A stretch of DNA of 37,074 bases, taken from Colwellia sp. Lineage in GTDB: Bacteria; Pseudomonadota; Gammaproteobacteria; Enterobacterales; Alteromonadaceae. Both the position numbers and the translations under genes were made by a program. Positions 27,034-35,889 of this stretch are shown piece by piece. How positions within the stretch are numbered: position 1 is the first letter of the stretch; the number at the start of each line of letters is the position of its first letter. Below the pieces are notes generated by a model, which was given only the letters and a program-made list of their open reading frames with translations, was not told where the DNA came from and ran no database searches. The stretch lies in contig JAPHTO010000167.1 of NCBI GenBank assembly GCA_026196955.1, forward strand, positions 1 to 37,074, given 5' to 3'.

Positions 27034-27063
27034 AGGTGTGGATATTTTAAGTTATCCACACCT
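27034..27063 (-). terminator. Hairpin downstream of the class II aldolase gene
   Basis: AGGTGTGGATA (27034-27044) and TATCCACACCT (27053-27063) form a perfect 11-bp stem with an 8-nt loop. It lies 83 bp after the aldolase stop on the minus strand. The following bases are C-rich, then TTT, so it is a weak intrinsic terminator or a stabilising 3' hairpin. Confidence 0.55.
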
Positions 27064-27145
27064 ATATTGAATTTTATGCGTGTTCAGCGCTTGCTATAGG
27101 AAACAATCTAAGTGTATTCATGCAGAACAAACAAAAAGCCAGAGC

Positions 27146-28210
27146 CTATTTAATCAATGCCGCCAATTTTCCTGTTTGATACAGGTTAAACATATTATCT
27201 AGGCTAATAGGTTTTATTTTACTAGCGTGACCAGCAGTATTAAATGCTTCATAACGAGCAACACAAATTTCAGACATTGCTTTTGTTGTTTCAGCTAAAA
27301 ATTTGCGAGGATCAAATTCACTTGGGTTATGAGCAAGGAAACGTCGAGTAGCACCTGTTGATGCTAATCGCAAATCAGTATCTATATTGACTTTGCGGAC
27401 ACCATTTCTGATGCCTTCTTGAATTTGTTCAACGGGTACACCATAAGTCTCTGGAATATTACCACCATATTCGTTAATAACCGCTAGCCATTCTTGTGGT
27501 ACAGACGAAGAGCCATGCATAACTAAATGCGTATTCGGAATACGAGCATGAATAGCTTTAATGCGATCAATCGCCAAAATATCGTCCGTTGGGGGACGAG
27601 TAAATTTATAAGCACCGTGGGAAGTTCCACAAGCAATGGCCAAAGCATCGACTTGCGTTTTTTGTACAAAATCTGCCGCTTCTTCTGGGTTTGTTAACAT
27701 TTGCTCCATAGTTAACTTGCCCTCTGCACCAATACCATCTTCTTCACCCGCTTCGCCTGTTTCTAATGAGCCTAAACAACCCAGTTCACCTTCAACAGAC
27801 ACACCACATGCATGCGCCATTTCAACGGTTCGACGTGTTACATCAACATTATATTCATAGCTACTTGGTGTTTTACCATCGTCCATTAAAGAGCCATCCA
27901 TCATTACAGATGAAAAACCTAACTGGATAGAGCGCTGACATACACTTGGTGAAGTACCATGATCTTGATGCATAACAACAGGAATATGTGGAAACTCTTC
28001 AATGGCAGCTAAAATTAAATGACGTAAAAATGGTGCGCCAGCATATTTACGCGCGCCAGCTGAGCCTTGTAAAATTACCGGACTATCTGTTTTATCTGCA
28101 GCAATCATGATTGCACGCACTTGCTCTAAATTATTTACATTAAATGCAGGGATGCCATATTCAAACTCTGCCGCATGATCAAGCATTTGACGCATAGAAA
28201 TTAAAGCCAT
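27146..28210 (-). CDS. fba: Fructose-bisphosphate aldolase class II (Calvin-cycle subtype)
   Basis: A 354-aa zinc-dependent aldolase that interconverts fructose-1,6-bisphosphate with GAP and DHAP. Motifs: [13 protein letters not shown], the zinc-binding [44 protein letters not shown] and [13 protein letters not shown]. The subtype with the [14 protein letters not shown] insert and long C-terminus is the CbbA/Fba form also used in glycolysis by many gammaproteobacteria. GGAG lies upstream of the ATG. A strong terminator (28372-28408) separates it from the class I aldolase gene upstream, so it probably has its own promoter. Confidence 0.96.
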   Translation of the reverse strand: MALISMRQMLDHAAEFEYGIPAFNVNNLEQVRAIMIAADKTDSPVILQGSAGARKYAGAPFLRHLILAAIEEFPHIPVVMHQDHGTSPSVCQRSIQLGFSSVMMDGSLMDDGKTPSSYEYNVDVTRRTVEMAHACGVSVEGELGCLGSLETGEAGEEDGIGAEGKLTMEQMLTNPEEAADFVQKTQVDALAIACGTSHGAYKFTRPPTDDILAIDRIKAIHARIPNTHLVMHGSSSVPQEWLAVINEYGGNIPETYGVPVEQIQEGIRNGVRKVNIDTDLRLASTGATRRFLAHNPSEFDPRKFLAETTKAMSEICVARYEAFNTAGHASKIKPISLDNMFNLYQTGKLAALIK

Positions 28211-28371
28211 TGATTACTCCTAAATTTAGCTAGTTGTTATTTTGTGGATAAGGTTGAAAACTTTCGGTATAGATGACGAAATTATATCAGAATTTAACCT
28301 GAACAGTCAGTAAAAGTTATACTTTTGGCAGTTTGATGAAGAAAGTCGCTGTTTTGTATGAAACTTACTAA

Positions 28372-28408
28372 AAAACCTTTTAAAAAGCAGGTCTTTTTAA
28401 AAGGTTTT
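28372..28408 (-). terminator. Strong terminator between the two aldolase genes
   Basis: A 15-bp perfect stem (28372-28386 with 28394-28408) with a 7-nt loop. The arms are an AAAACC end and an oligo-A/T core. On the minus strand it ends in GGTTTTTT, as expected for an intrinsic terminator of the class I aldolase transcript. The A-rich left arm could let it also act on plus-strand transcripts. Confidence 0.85.
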
Positions 28409-28450
28409 GGTGTTTTTGTTGGAAAGTTAACCACACTCTATTAACGTTAA

Positions 28451-29356
28451 TTAGGTTTTTGAAGCATTAAAAATACTGTCAATCGCGCTATCTAATGTGT
28501 TGGTAAACTCTATATCTGATTGTTTAGCACTTAGGCCTTGCGTTAAAGCGCGTGAGAAACTCGCTATCATTCCATGGTTCGCGGCAACTTTTGTATTGGC
28601 CAGCTCTCTAGTGTAACCGCCTGATAATGCGACTACCTTAATGATATTTTTATGGTTAATACAATCAGCATAAAAATTATCAGTATCAGGTAAGGTGAGT
28701 TTTAACATGACTCTTTGTTCACTAGATAGTTTATCCAATGCTTTTAGTAATGCTGCTTTTAGCATAACTTCCGCGGCTGGTTTTTCTGCGCTATTAATAT
28801 CTATTTCAGGCTCTATTATCGGGATTAAACCTTTAGCTAGAATTTGTTTGGCGACATCAAATTGCTGGGCAACAATGTCATTAATGCCTTGTTGGTTCGC
28901 TAACTTGATGACAGAGCGCATTTTTGTACCAAATACACCTTGGGAAACGGCTTTATCAAGTAATGAATCGAGATCGGGTATTGACTTCATTAATTGCACA
29001 TCGTTAACTTCATCACAAAGACCTTTATCAACTTTAAGAAAAGGAACAATCTGTTTCTCTTGCCAAAGGTATTGAGCAGAGGATTTTCCTTCAAACTCTC
29101 TATCCAAGGTATTTTCGAATAAAATAGCACCTAAGATACGTTCGCCAGTAAAGCTAGCATTGGTGACGATACGCGTGCGCATTTGATGAACTAAATCGTA
29201 CATTTGCTCATCATTAGTAAATTCACTATTTTCTATTCCATATAAAGCAAGGGCTTTTGGTGTACTGCCACCACTTTGGTCAAGGGCTGCAATAAATCCA
29301 TCTTCAGAGATCACTTTTTCAAGCATTGATGCTTTAGATCCTGATTCATTAGACAT
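28451..29356 (-). CDS. fda: Fructose-bisphosphate aldolase class I (S. aureus Fda type)
   Basis: A 301-aa Schiff-base aldolase. The ATG at 29356 has AAGGAGAT 8 bp upstream. A longer in-frame extension to 29401 has no such support. The sequence follows the staphylococcal class I aldolase: GFIAALDQSGGSTPKALALYGI, RTRIVTNASF, ILGAILFENTMDRE-like, VPFLKVDKGL, GTKMRSVI, IPIIEPEIDINS and VMLKLTLP, which carries the Schiff-base lysine, then VVALSGGYTRE. It is metal-independent, unlike its class II neighbour. Both enzymes catalyse the same step. Confidence 0.93.
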   Translation of the reverse strand: MSNESGSKASMLEKVISEDGFIAALDQSGGSTPKALALYGIENSEFTNDEQMYDLVHQMRTRIVTNASFTGERILGAILFENTLDREFEGKSSAQYLWQEKQIVPFLKVDKGLCDEVNDVQLMKSIPDLDSLLDKAVSQGVFGTKMRSVIKLANQQGINDIVAQQFDVAKQILAKGLIPIIEPEIDINSAEKPAAEVMLKAALLKALDKLSSEQRVMLKLTLPDTDNFYADCINHKNIIKVVALSGGYTRELANTKVAANHGMIASFSRALTQGLSAKQSDIEFTNTLDSAIDSIFNASKT

Positions 29357-29424
29357 AACTATCTCCTTAGGCTTGAGTTTTTCATATCGCTTGAAGCTCA
29401 ATTATTTTTTCGATGCATTAATTT

Positions 29425-29446
29425 ATGTATGCTTATAAGCATACAT
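29425..29446. promoter_or_regulatory. 22-bp perfect palindrome upstream of the class I aldolase (candidate operator)
   Basis: The half-site ATGTATGCTTA is followed directly by its exact complement, so the whole 22 bp is self-complementary with no spacer. It lies 69-90 bp upstream of the fda start, where an operator is expected. I do not recognise the motif. Confidence 0.6.
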
Positions 29447-29537
29447 TGCTGAGTATAGTGTTATTTTATTGTTTTGTTTACATTAAAAAGTTATAGCCTA
29501 ATAATTATAGTGTTACCTTATTTATTAGGCTTATATG

Positions 29538-29590
29538 CCAAACCACTTCAATAGACGAGTGTCAGTTGAGTGTGCATTTGAGTGGTTTGG
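29538..29590 (-). repeat. Inverted repeat downstream of pgk
   Basis: CCAAACCACT (29538-29547) and AGTGGTTTGG (29581-29590) are a perfect 10-bp inverted repeat with a 33-nt loop, extendable by CAA/TTG with one bulge. It begins 14 bp after the pgk stop on the minus strand. There is no T-run, so it is at best a Rho-assisted end or mRNA-stabilising hairpin. Confidence 0.45.
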
Positions 29591-29604
29591 GTATTTGGCA
29601 GTTA

Positions 29605-30786
29605 TTACTGTGATTTTGCTCTTTGCTCAAGAATGTCTACCGCAGGTAATTTTTTGCCCTCTAAGAACTCTAGGAAAGCACCGCCACCGGTTGAGATATA
29701 AGAAACTTTATCTTTGATATTGTATTTATCTACAGCGGCTAACGTATCGCCACCACCGGCAATTGAAAAAGCTGCACTGTCAGCAATTGCATTTGCAATG
29801 GTTTCTGTGCCTTGACCGAATTGGTCAAACTCAAATACTCCAACGGGGCCATTCCACACAATAGTGCCAGCACCTTTGATGATTTCTGCTAACGCTGCTG
29901 CTGATTCAGGGCCAATATCAAAAATCATTTCGTCATCACTTACATCGCTTACTTTTTTCAAGCTCGCTTTAGCTGTTGGTGAAAACTCATTAGCAACAAC
30001 AACGTCAGTAGGCACTGGAATATCGCCATTGTTTGCTTGGGCTTGTTGGGTTAAACGTTGTGCTTCTGCAACTAAATCAGCTTCGAATAATGACTTTCCA
30101 ACGTTATGGTTTGCAGCCGATATAAATGTGTTTGCAATGCCGCCACCAACAATGAGTTGATCGACAATGCTTGATAGTGATTCTAAAACCGTTAACTTTG
30201 TCGATACTTTAGAGCCACCTACAATGGCTACTAATGGGCGAGCAGGATTATCAAGCGCTTTGCCTAAAGCATCTAATTCACCTACAAGTAATGGGCCTGC
30301 ACAGGCAATAGGGGCAAACTTTGCCACACCATGTGTGCTAGCTTGTGCGCGATGGGCAGTACCAAAAGCGTCCATGACAAAGACATCACAAAGGCTAGCC
30401 AGTTGCTTGGCTAATGCATCGTCATTTTTCTTTTCGCCTTGATTAAAGCGCACATTTTCAAGAATAATTAATTCACCGGCTGCTATTTCTACACCGGATA
30501 AATAGTCAGTTACTAAACGAACAGGGTAATTAATCGCGCTAGCTAAGTAATCAGCAACGGGCTTTAACGAGTATTCTTCATTGTACTCGCCTTCAGTTGG
30601 ACGACCAAGGTGAGACATCACCATGACTTTAGCGCCTGCTTCTAGCGCTTGTTTTATCGTTGGCAATGCTGCTTGTAATCGAGCATCTGAGGTAATTTTT
30701 CCTGCTTGAACAGGAACGTTTAAATCTTCACGGATTAAAACGCGCTTATTGGCTAAATCTACATTAGCCATGTTAATAATTGTCAT
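29605..30786 (-). CDS. pgk: Phosphoglycerate kinase
   Basis: A 393-aa glycolytic kinase that transfers phosphate between 1,3-bisphosphoglycerate and ADP. Typical stretches: [82 protein letters not shown] and [11 protein letters not shown]. The ATG at 30786 with GGAG 8 bp upstream is preferred over an in-frame start at 30798. It starts 33 bp after rdgC, suggesting co-transcription. The expected upstream partner epd/gap is not present here. Confidence 0.97.
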   Translation of the reverse strand: MTIINMANVDLANKRVLIREDLNVPVQAGKITSDARLQAALPTIKQALEAGAKVMVMSHLGRPTEGEYNEEYSLKPVADYLASAINYPVRLVTDYLSGVEIAAGELIILENVRFNQGEKKNDDALAKQLASLCDVFVMDAFGTAHRAQASTHGVAKFAPIACAGPLLVGELDALGKALDNPARPLVAIVGGSKVSTKLTVLESLSSIVDQLIVGGGIANTFISAANHNVGKSLFEADLVAEAQRLTQQAQANNGDIPVPTDVVVANEFSPTAKASLKKVSDVSDDEMIFDIGPESAAALAEIIKGAGTIVWNGPVGVFEFDQFGQGTETIANAIADSAAFSIAGGGDTLAAVDKYNIKDKVSYISTGGGAFLEFLEGKKLPAVDILEQRAKSQ

Positions 30787-30819
30787 GTTTGACTCCACAT
30801 AAATAGTAATTCTGTATGA

Positions 30820-31743
30820 TTAATCTTTTTCTAAACAGTCGGTTGTTTTTAACGAAAATTCGGCTAATAAATCATGAATAAAGCGGTTTAATTCACCTGC
30901 CATTAAGGCAAAGTCAGCATCGAGTTTAGCCACGATGTCATCGCTATCAATATCTTCATTTTGATCCTGTATCACATCGAAAAACTTAATGCGCTTAATT
31001 GATAAATCATCACATAGCATGAAAGATAATGATTCATCCCATTCTAGGGCAACTTTAACCATATACTTGTCAGCATCTAAATGAGATTTAATTTCGTCAC
31101 TTTCTAAGTCTTGATTTTTAACTCGGATCACCGCGCCGTCATCACCTAAGGCATTGAATTCTGCTTCCATGCCCAATTGAAATTTTGCCCCTAAATCTTT
31201 TTTAACGAGCCAATCTGTCATGGTTTCATCGGCTTGAACATCAGGCTCTAAACTGGTTACGGGTAAAGTACCTAATACTTTGCGAAGTAGTGCTAATAAA
31301 TCTTCAGCTTTACCGCGCGCACTAGCGTTAATGACAATAATGTTATCTTTAGGGCTGATATACGCATGAGTATCTGAGATACGAGAAAAAGCACGGGGTA
31401 ATAATTCAAAGATAATATCTTCTTTAAATTGTTCTTTTTCTTTTTTAGTGGCGCCGCGCCCTTGTTCTTGCTCAAGCAGGTTAATTTTTTCTTCAACCAT
31501 ATCTTTTATAACGGGAGCGGGTAATATTTTTTCTTCTTTACGTGCGCAAATTAAAAAGCTGCCGTTAGCACTGTGAATACATGATTGACCATGTTTACCT
31601 AGTGCATTAACCCAGCCAAAGTGAGCAAGCTCTGTAGAGCCACAAGGAGTAAAAAGGTGCTCAGATAGGTGTTTTTCTAAGTCTTGCTCTGAATGTTCAA
31701 AAGGGCGAGTGAAAGCGAAAAAATATAGGTTCTTAAACCACAT
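30820..31743 (-). CDS. rdgC: Recombination-associated protein RdgC
   Basis: A 307-aa non-specific double-stranded-DNA-binding protein that forms a ring-shaped dimer and modulates RecA activity. The beginning MWFKNLYFFAFTRPF, the segment FTPCGSTELAHFGWVNALGKHG, and EEKINLLEQEQGRGATKKEKE followed by FELLPRAFSRISDTHAYI are all diagnostic. Length is normal. AGGATCC lies just before the ATG. It leads a probable rdgC-pgk transcript. Confidence 0.97.
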   Translation of the reverse strand: MWFKNLYFFAFTRPFEHSEQDLEKHLSEHLFTPCGSTELAHFGWVNALGKHGQSCIHSANGSFLICARKEEKILPAPVIKDMVEEKINLLEQEQGRGATKKEKEQFKEDIIFELLPRAFSRISDTHAYISPKDNIIVINASARGKAEDLLALLRKVLGTLPVTSLEPDVQADETMTDWLVKKDLGAKFQLGMEAEFNALGDDGAVIRVKNQDLESDEIKSHLDADKYMVKVALEWDESLSFMLCDDLSIKRIKFFDVIQDQNEDIDSDDIVAKLDADFALMAGELNRFIHDLLAEFSLKTTDCLEKD

Positions 31744-31840
31744 AAATTGGATCCTAGGTAATAACTGCTAGTATTTAAAAAAAGCCATATTACCTGAAAA
31801 CAATAACTGAAAATAGTGTTGAAAAAAAACAAATAGGCAA

Positions 31841-33589
31841 CTAACTTCTCATATCAGGGATAATGATGTGATAACTTAAGCCTTGCTCTTTTTCGCTACT
31901 CGCTTCAATGGTGCCGTTAAGGGTATCAACAACTAAATTACTGACAATATGTGTACCTAAGCCTGTGCCGCCTTTCTCTGCCTTAGTGGTATAAAAGGGG
32001 TCAAATAAGTGTTCTAACGCTTTTGGCGATATGCCATGACCATTGTCACGAAAATCCATATGCAGCTTGTGTTGAGTAAAGTGAACATCAATATCAATTT
32101 CACCGCGATTAATCCCTTCAAAACCATGAGTGATTGAGTTAATTATTAAGTTAATCATTATTTGTGCGATAGCACCGGGGTGTGAGTATATTTCAATACT
32201 TTCATCACAATGCACCTTGATGCAATGACTGGTTTGCTTTAATTTTGGATGAAGTGAGTGAATTATTTCATCCAGGTATTTAGCAACATTGATTAACCTT
32301 ATTTTATCGCTAGTTTGATCGACAGCAACATGCTTAAAGCTGGTGATTAATTCTGAAGCTCTTTTTAAATTTGCAGTGAGTAATTCGGTGCTTTGATTGG
32401 CATTGCTGATAAATTTATCAATAGCTTGCTTTGAAATTTTTTTCTGATTTAAGCCTTCTTGTAGTTGTGCAATGGTATCTAGCAGGTAACTTGCTGAGGT
32501 GATGCTAATCCCAATAGGGGTGTTGATTTCATGGGAGATCTCCGCAGATAACATGCCTAAAGATGCCATTTTTTCAGCTTCTAATAAACGTTCTTTCGCC
32601 TTATTAAGCTCTAAAATTGAATTTTTTAATTCTGTATTGGTGGTTAGTAGTGTCTGTTCTGTTTTACTGCGTCGTATATTTTCTTCTTTGAGCGTTTGTT
32701 GATGCGATAACAGCTTTTGTTGCTGTACTTCCATTTTTAACATTGTGTTACTTAAGGAAGAGGTTTTTTTAGCCACTTCTTGCTCTAACTGTATGTTTTG
32801 CTCATCTAGTCTTTCGTTAGCGAGATTGGTTTCTTGCTCTGATAAGGCGAGTTTGTCTTTATAATCAACCAGTTCATCAATTAAATTATTGTAGGCATCT
32901 CCTAACACGTTGAGTTCGTTTTTTTCATAATTCATGGCATGAAGTTTAGAGGCTTCCGGGTCATCTAAGTCAACTTGTCTAATTTGTTCTGTAAGCTCTT
33001 GCAATGGAGTGGTGAGTAACTGATTAAAAGCGAGTGTGAATAAAAAAACTAAGAAGGCTGTTTTTACAATAGCATTACCAATAAGAAAATAAATACCAAC
33101 TTCAATGCGGCTAAAAATAACGGCATTACTTGATAATAAGGTCACTCTGCCTACTGAGGTCGTTCGTCCTGAAAACTCAAAAATAAGTGGAAAAGAATGG
33201 CCAAATAGTCCTTCCGTGATAGAGCTTATCCCTTGAGCCTCGCCGCTTATTCCTTCTTCGTTATCAATGTTGAGTTTTTCTGGAGATATTGCTTCACCTA
33301 ACTGGGTGATAATATTGTTAGCTTCATCAGTAACTGTGATGCCTTTTATCATAGGAATAGCAACTAAACCTTCTGAAATGTCGATAGCTTGTTGGGTGTT
33401 TAGCTCCCACACAGCACGCGTTAAGCTGCCGCTAATGGTTTTCTCTAAGGTTAGTAGCTCACTGTTGATGTGATTTTTGGTATTAAAGTATTCAGCAACA
33501 ATTTGAATGCCTGTGACACTCACCGTCAAAATAAAATAAAAGGAGAGTACTCTGGTGAGTAGTTTGCGTGAAATACTGGTAATTTTCAT
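31841..33589 (-). CDS. Orphan membrane sensor histidine kinase
   Basis: A 582-aa kinase. TM1 is around LSFYFILTVSVTGIQIV. A ~140-residue periplasmic domain contains SLTRAVWELNTQQAIDISEGLVAIPMI, a sequence common in sensor kinases and GGDEF/EAL proteins. TM2 is around KTAFLVFLFTLAFNQLL, then a HAMP-like region and a long coiled coil (~residues 230-345). The H-box is ASLGMLSAEISHEINTPIG (NtrB-like variant). The ATPase boxes are NLIINSITHGFEG, FRDNGHGIS and GGTGLGTHI. No response regulator is adjacent. The divergent neighbour is a Pho-type porin, but a link is unproven. The ribosome-binding site is weak. Confidence 0.9.
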   Translation of the reverse strand: MKITSISRKLLTRVLSFYFILTVSVTGIQIVAEYFNTKNHINSELLTLEKTISGSLTRAVWELNTQQAIDISEGLVAIPMIKGITVTDEANNIITQLGEAISPEKLNIDNEEGISGEAQGISSITEGLFGHSFPLIFEFSGRTTSVGRVTLLSSNAVIFSRIEVGIYFLIGNAIVKTAFLVFLFTLAFNQLLTTPLQELTEQIRQVDLDDPEASKLHAMNYEKNELNVLGDAYNNLIDELVDYKDKLALSEQETNLANERLDEQNIQLEQEVAKKTSSLSNTMLKMEVQQQKLLSHQQTLKEENIRRSKTEQTLLTTNTELKNSILELNKAKERLLEAEKMASLGMLSAEISHEINTPIGISITSASYLLDTIAQLQEGLNQKKISKQAIDKFISNANQSTELLTANLKRASELITSFKHVAVDQTSDKIRLINVAKYLDEIIHSLHPKLKQTSHCIKVHCDESIEIYSHPGAIAQIMINLIINSITHGFEGINRGEIDIDVHFTQHKLHMDFRDNGHGISPKALEHLFDPFYTTKAEKGGTGLGTHIVSNLVVDTLNGTIEASSEKEQGLSYHIIIPDMRS

Positions 33590-33902
33590 ATAGCTGTCTT
33601 AATGAACCTATGTAAATACAATAAAGCTATGTACTTTATATTTTGATTCTAGCGAGTTTTTCTGAGGTAGAAAACAATTTTACCAACTTTAATTCTTTTC
33701 TGAAATTTATCCGCTAGTTAATCAGCCATGAGTATTGCAGCAAAGTCATAAATCAGTAACATGGGCAATATTTTTCAATGTTGTCATATTTATGTAATAA
33801 AATGGTAATAATATGTTCGCCAATATTTAGCTTACTGGATCATTAATCGAGTAAGTGACAACAATTTAGAATAAATTTAACAGCAAAAATTAAGGTGAAA
33901 AC
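33590..33902. promoter_or_regulatory. Divergent intergenic region, orphan kinase / porin
   Basis: 313 bp without a credible ORF. It contains the porin promoter described separately and presumably the kinase promoter. Nothing else stands out. Confidence 0.5.
33781..33814 (+). promoter_or_regulatory. Pho-box-like promoter of the porin gene
   Basis: TTGTCAT-ATTT-ATGTAAT (33781-33798) is two 7-bp direct repeats at 11-bp spacing, close to the E. coli Pho-box consensus CTGTCAT-N4-CTGTCAT. Ten bp later is TAATAT (33809-33814), a good -10 element. This is the normal geometry of a PhoB-activated promoter, in which the box replaces the -35. The porin ATG is 88 bp beyond. Confidence 0.6.
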
Positions 33903-34862
33903 ATGAAACTAGCAAAAACTACATTAGGCTTAGCCGTTTTTTCTGCTCTGTCATTCTCTGCCATGGCAGAAGAGTTACCGAGTGTTGATATTTATGGTCG
34001 AGCTGACATGTCTATTCAATCATCTGACGAAGGCGAAGGTAGCTTTTCTGAAATTAAAAGTAATGCTTCTCGCATTGGGCTTAAAGGTGATTATAAGATA
34101 AATGACTCATTAACAGTGGTTTATAAAGCTGAATTTGAAGTTGATTTAGACGGCGATAGTGACGACGTTTGGAAAGCACGTAATCAATATGTTGGCTTAA
34201 AAGGTGACTTTGGTGAAGTGTTGCTTGGTAAAAATGACACTATGTTGAAACAGTCGCAAGGTAAAACTGATCTCTTTAGTGATCATAATGCTGATATTAA
34301 ATACCTTTGGGTGGGCGAAAATCGTTTAAGCGATACCCTTACCTATAAATCGCCAAAATTTAACGGCTTCCAGTTAGGGGCAACTTATGTTGCAGAAGAT
34401 GAAGTTGACGGTAAAGATGCTTTATCTGTTGCCGCGTTTTATGGTGATAAAAAACTGAAAAAGAGTAAAATTTTCGCATCAGTAGCGATGGACTCAGAAG
34501 TGAAAGGTAAGTCGAAAGATGGCGCTGCCAGCGGATACTTCGACACCGTTAGAGCCACAGTGCAAGGTAAACTTGCAGGCTTTACTGTTGGTTTAATGGT
34601 ACAAAACCAAGAGAACATAGACACAGGTGCAGAAATGGACGGTGTTATGGTTTCAGCTAAATACAGTATTGGTGCTGCAACATTAAAAGGGCAATACCAA
34701 TTAGCGGATCACAAAGATGGTGATGATCGTAGTGGCATTACTGCTGGTGTAGATTATAAGTTAGCTAAAAGCACTAAGCTTTATGCCTTTTATACTAGCT
34801 TTGACCTAGACACAGATAATGACGAAGACTATTTAGCAGCGGGTATTCAATACAACTTCTAA
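33903..34862 (+). CDS. Gram-negative outer-membrane porin (probable phosphate-starvation porin)
   Basis: A 319-aa OmpC/OmpU-type porin. The signal peptide is MKLAKTTLGLAVFSALSFSAMA. The mature start VDIYGRADMSIQ, the strand SNASRIGLKGDYKINDSLTVVYKAEFEVD, NQYVGLKGDFGEVLLGKNDTM, the later LSDTLTYKSPKFNGFQLGATY and the terminal aromatic residue (GIQYNF) are typical. AAGGTGA lies before the ATG. It is the first of the porin-phoB-phoR group, preceded by a Pho-box-like promoter and followed by a terminator, so it is transcribed separately from phoB. It is probably induced in phosphate limitation (inference). Phosphate selectivity cannot be read from the sequence. Confidence 0.9.
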   Translation: MKLAKTTLGLAVFSALSFSAMAEELPSVDIYGRADMSIQSSDEGEGSFSEIKSNASRIGLKGDYKINDSLTVVYKAEFEVDLDGDSDDVWKARNQYVGLKGDFGEVLLGKNDTMLKQSQGKTDLFSDHNADIKYLWVGENRLSDTLTYKSPKFNGFQLGATYVAEDEVDGKDALSVAAFYGDKKLKKSKIFASVAMDSEVKGKSKDGAASGYFDTVRATVQGKLAGFTVGLMVQNQENIDTGAEMDGVMVSAKYSIGAATLKGQYQLADHKDGDDRSGITAGVDYKLAKSTKLYAFYTSFDLDTDNDEDYLAAGIQYNF

Positions 34863-34882
34863 GTTGGTATTAATACTTGACG

Positions 34883-34907
34883 AAAAGCCGCTTTTGCGGC
34901 TTTTTTG
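34883..34907 (+). terminator. Rho-independent terminator after the porin
   Basis: AAAGCCGC (34884-34891) and GCGGCTTT (34896-34903) form an 8-bp stem with a TTTT loop, followed by TTT. It starts 20 bp after the porin stop. Confidence 0.93.
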
Positions 34908-34964
34908 TTAGTTTTAAATAGCTAATTCTCTTGCTATTGTTAAGATTGGTAATTATTTAATCGA

Positions 34965-34982
34965 TTGTCACAAAAATGTCAC
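34965..34982 (+). promoter_or_regulatory. Pho box upstream of phoB
   Basis: TTGTCAC-AAAA-ATGTCAC is two 7-bp direct repeats at 11-bp spacing, near the Pho-box consensus. It ends 57 bp before the phoB ATG, consistent with the known positive autoregulation of phoB-phoR. The -10 region (CACAAT around 34993) is weak. Confidence 0.7.
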
Positions 34983-35039
34983 GTTTACGGTGCACAATAA
35001 CACTACTATTAATTACATGAAGTAACTTAAGGCGTATGT

Positions 35040-35738
35040 ATGAGTGGATACATTTTAGTTGTTGAAGATGAAACCCCTATCAGAGAGATGATCACTTTTG
35101 TGTTAGAACAAAATGGATTTAACTCCGTTGAAGCGAGTGATATCAAACAAGCAATGGACAATATTGTTGAGCCTTATCCTGATTTGATTTTGCTCGACTG
35201 GATGTTACCAGGAGGCACAGGCGTTAAACTTGCTCAGTCTTTAAAGCAAAATGAATTTACCCGCAATATCCCTATTATTATGCTTACAGCTCGTGCTGAT
35301 GAAGATGATAAAGTGAAAGGGTTAGATGCCGGTGTTGATGACTATGTCACTAAACCTTTTTCTCCTAAAGAATTGATTGCAAGGATTAAAGCTGTAATAC
35401 GTCGAGTTTCTCCAACATTACTAGCCGAAAAGGTTGAATTTCATGGCTTGAAATTAGACCCTGTTTCACATCATGTCACCATTAATAATGAAGCTTTAGA
35501 TCTTGGCCCGACTGAGTTTAGGTTGCTGCACTTTTTTATGACGCATACCGAGCGCGTATATTCTAGAGAGCAATTGCTTGATAATGTATGGGGGACAAAT
35601 GTTTATGTTGAAGATAGAACCGTTGATGTACATATCAGGCGTTTGCGAAAAGCCATATCGGGTGCTGGACATGAAGAATTTATTCAAACGGTGCGAGGTG
35701 CTGGGTATCGTTTTTCTGGCAAAGTGAAAACGAGCTAA
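35040..35738 (+). CDS. phoB: Phosphate regulon response regulator PhoB
   Basis: A 232-aa OmpR-family regulator. Receiver: [14 protein letters not shown], Asp53 in [38 protein letters not shown]. The C-terminal winged helix ends in [33 protein letters not shown] and TVRGAGYRF. These are close to E. coli PhoB, including the [15 protein letters not shown] recognition helix. AAGG lies ~8 bp before the ATG. A Pho box precedes it, and phoR follows after 151 bp. Confidence 0.95.
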   Translation: MSGYILVVEDETPIREMITFVLEQNGFNSVEASDIKQAMDNIVEPYPDLILLDWMLPGGTGVKLAQSLKQNEFTRNIPIIMLTARADEDDKVKGLDAGVDDYVTKPFSPKELIARIKAVIRRVSPTLLAEKVEFHGLKLDPVSHHVTINNEALDLGPTEFRLLHFFMTHTERVYSREQLLDNVWGTNVYVEDRTVDVHIRRLRKAISGAGHEEFIQTVRGAGYRFSGKVKTS

Positions 35739-35889
35739 GCTATTTCCTTATTATTTTCATGCGCTGATTGCTAGCTTTATCTAGCTTGCTTATTAACGCG
35801 CGTGATAGACACTTAATATTCAGCTTTTATTAACCGTATTAGCATTGCGTTACCTTTTAAAATACTATTGTTAAGTATGTGAATTCCCT

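Noticed and set aside
28695-29075. 126-codon plus-strand frame inside the class I aldolase gene.
   Set aside because: It is a compositional shadow on the opposite strand, Ser-rich and without known features.
29535-29717. 60-codon plus-strand frame across the pgk 3' end.
   Set aside because: Half lies antisense to pgk, and its start lies in an inverted repeat without a ribosome-binding site.
31756-31795. Inverted repeat AGGTAATA/TATTACCT upstream of rdgC as a terminator of the orphan kinase.
   Set aside because: Only 8 bp with a 24-nt loop and no T-run after it on the relevant strand. It is too weak to annotate.
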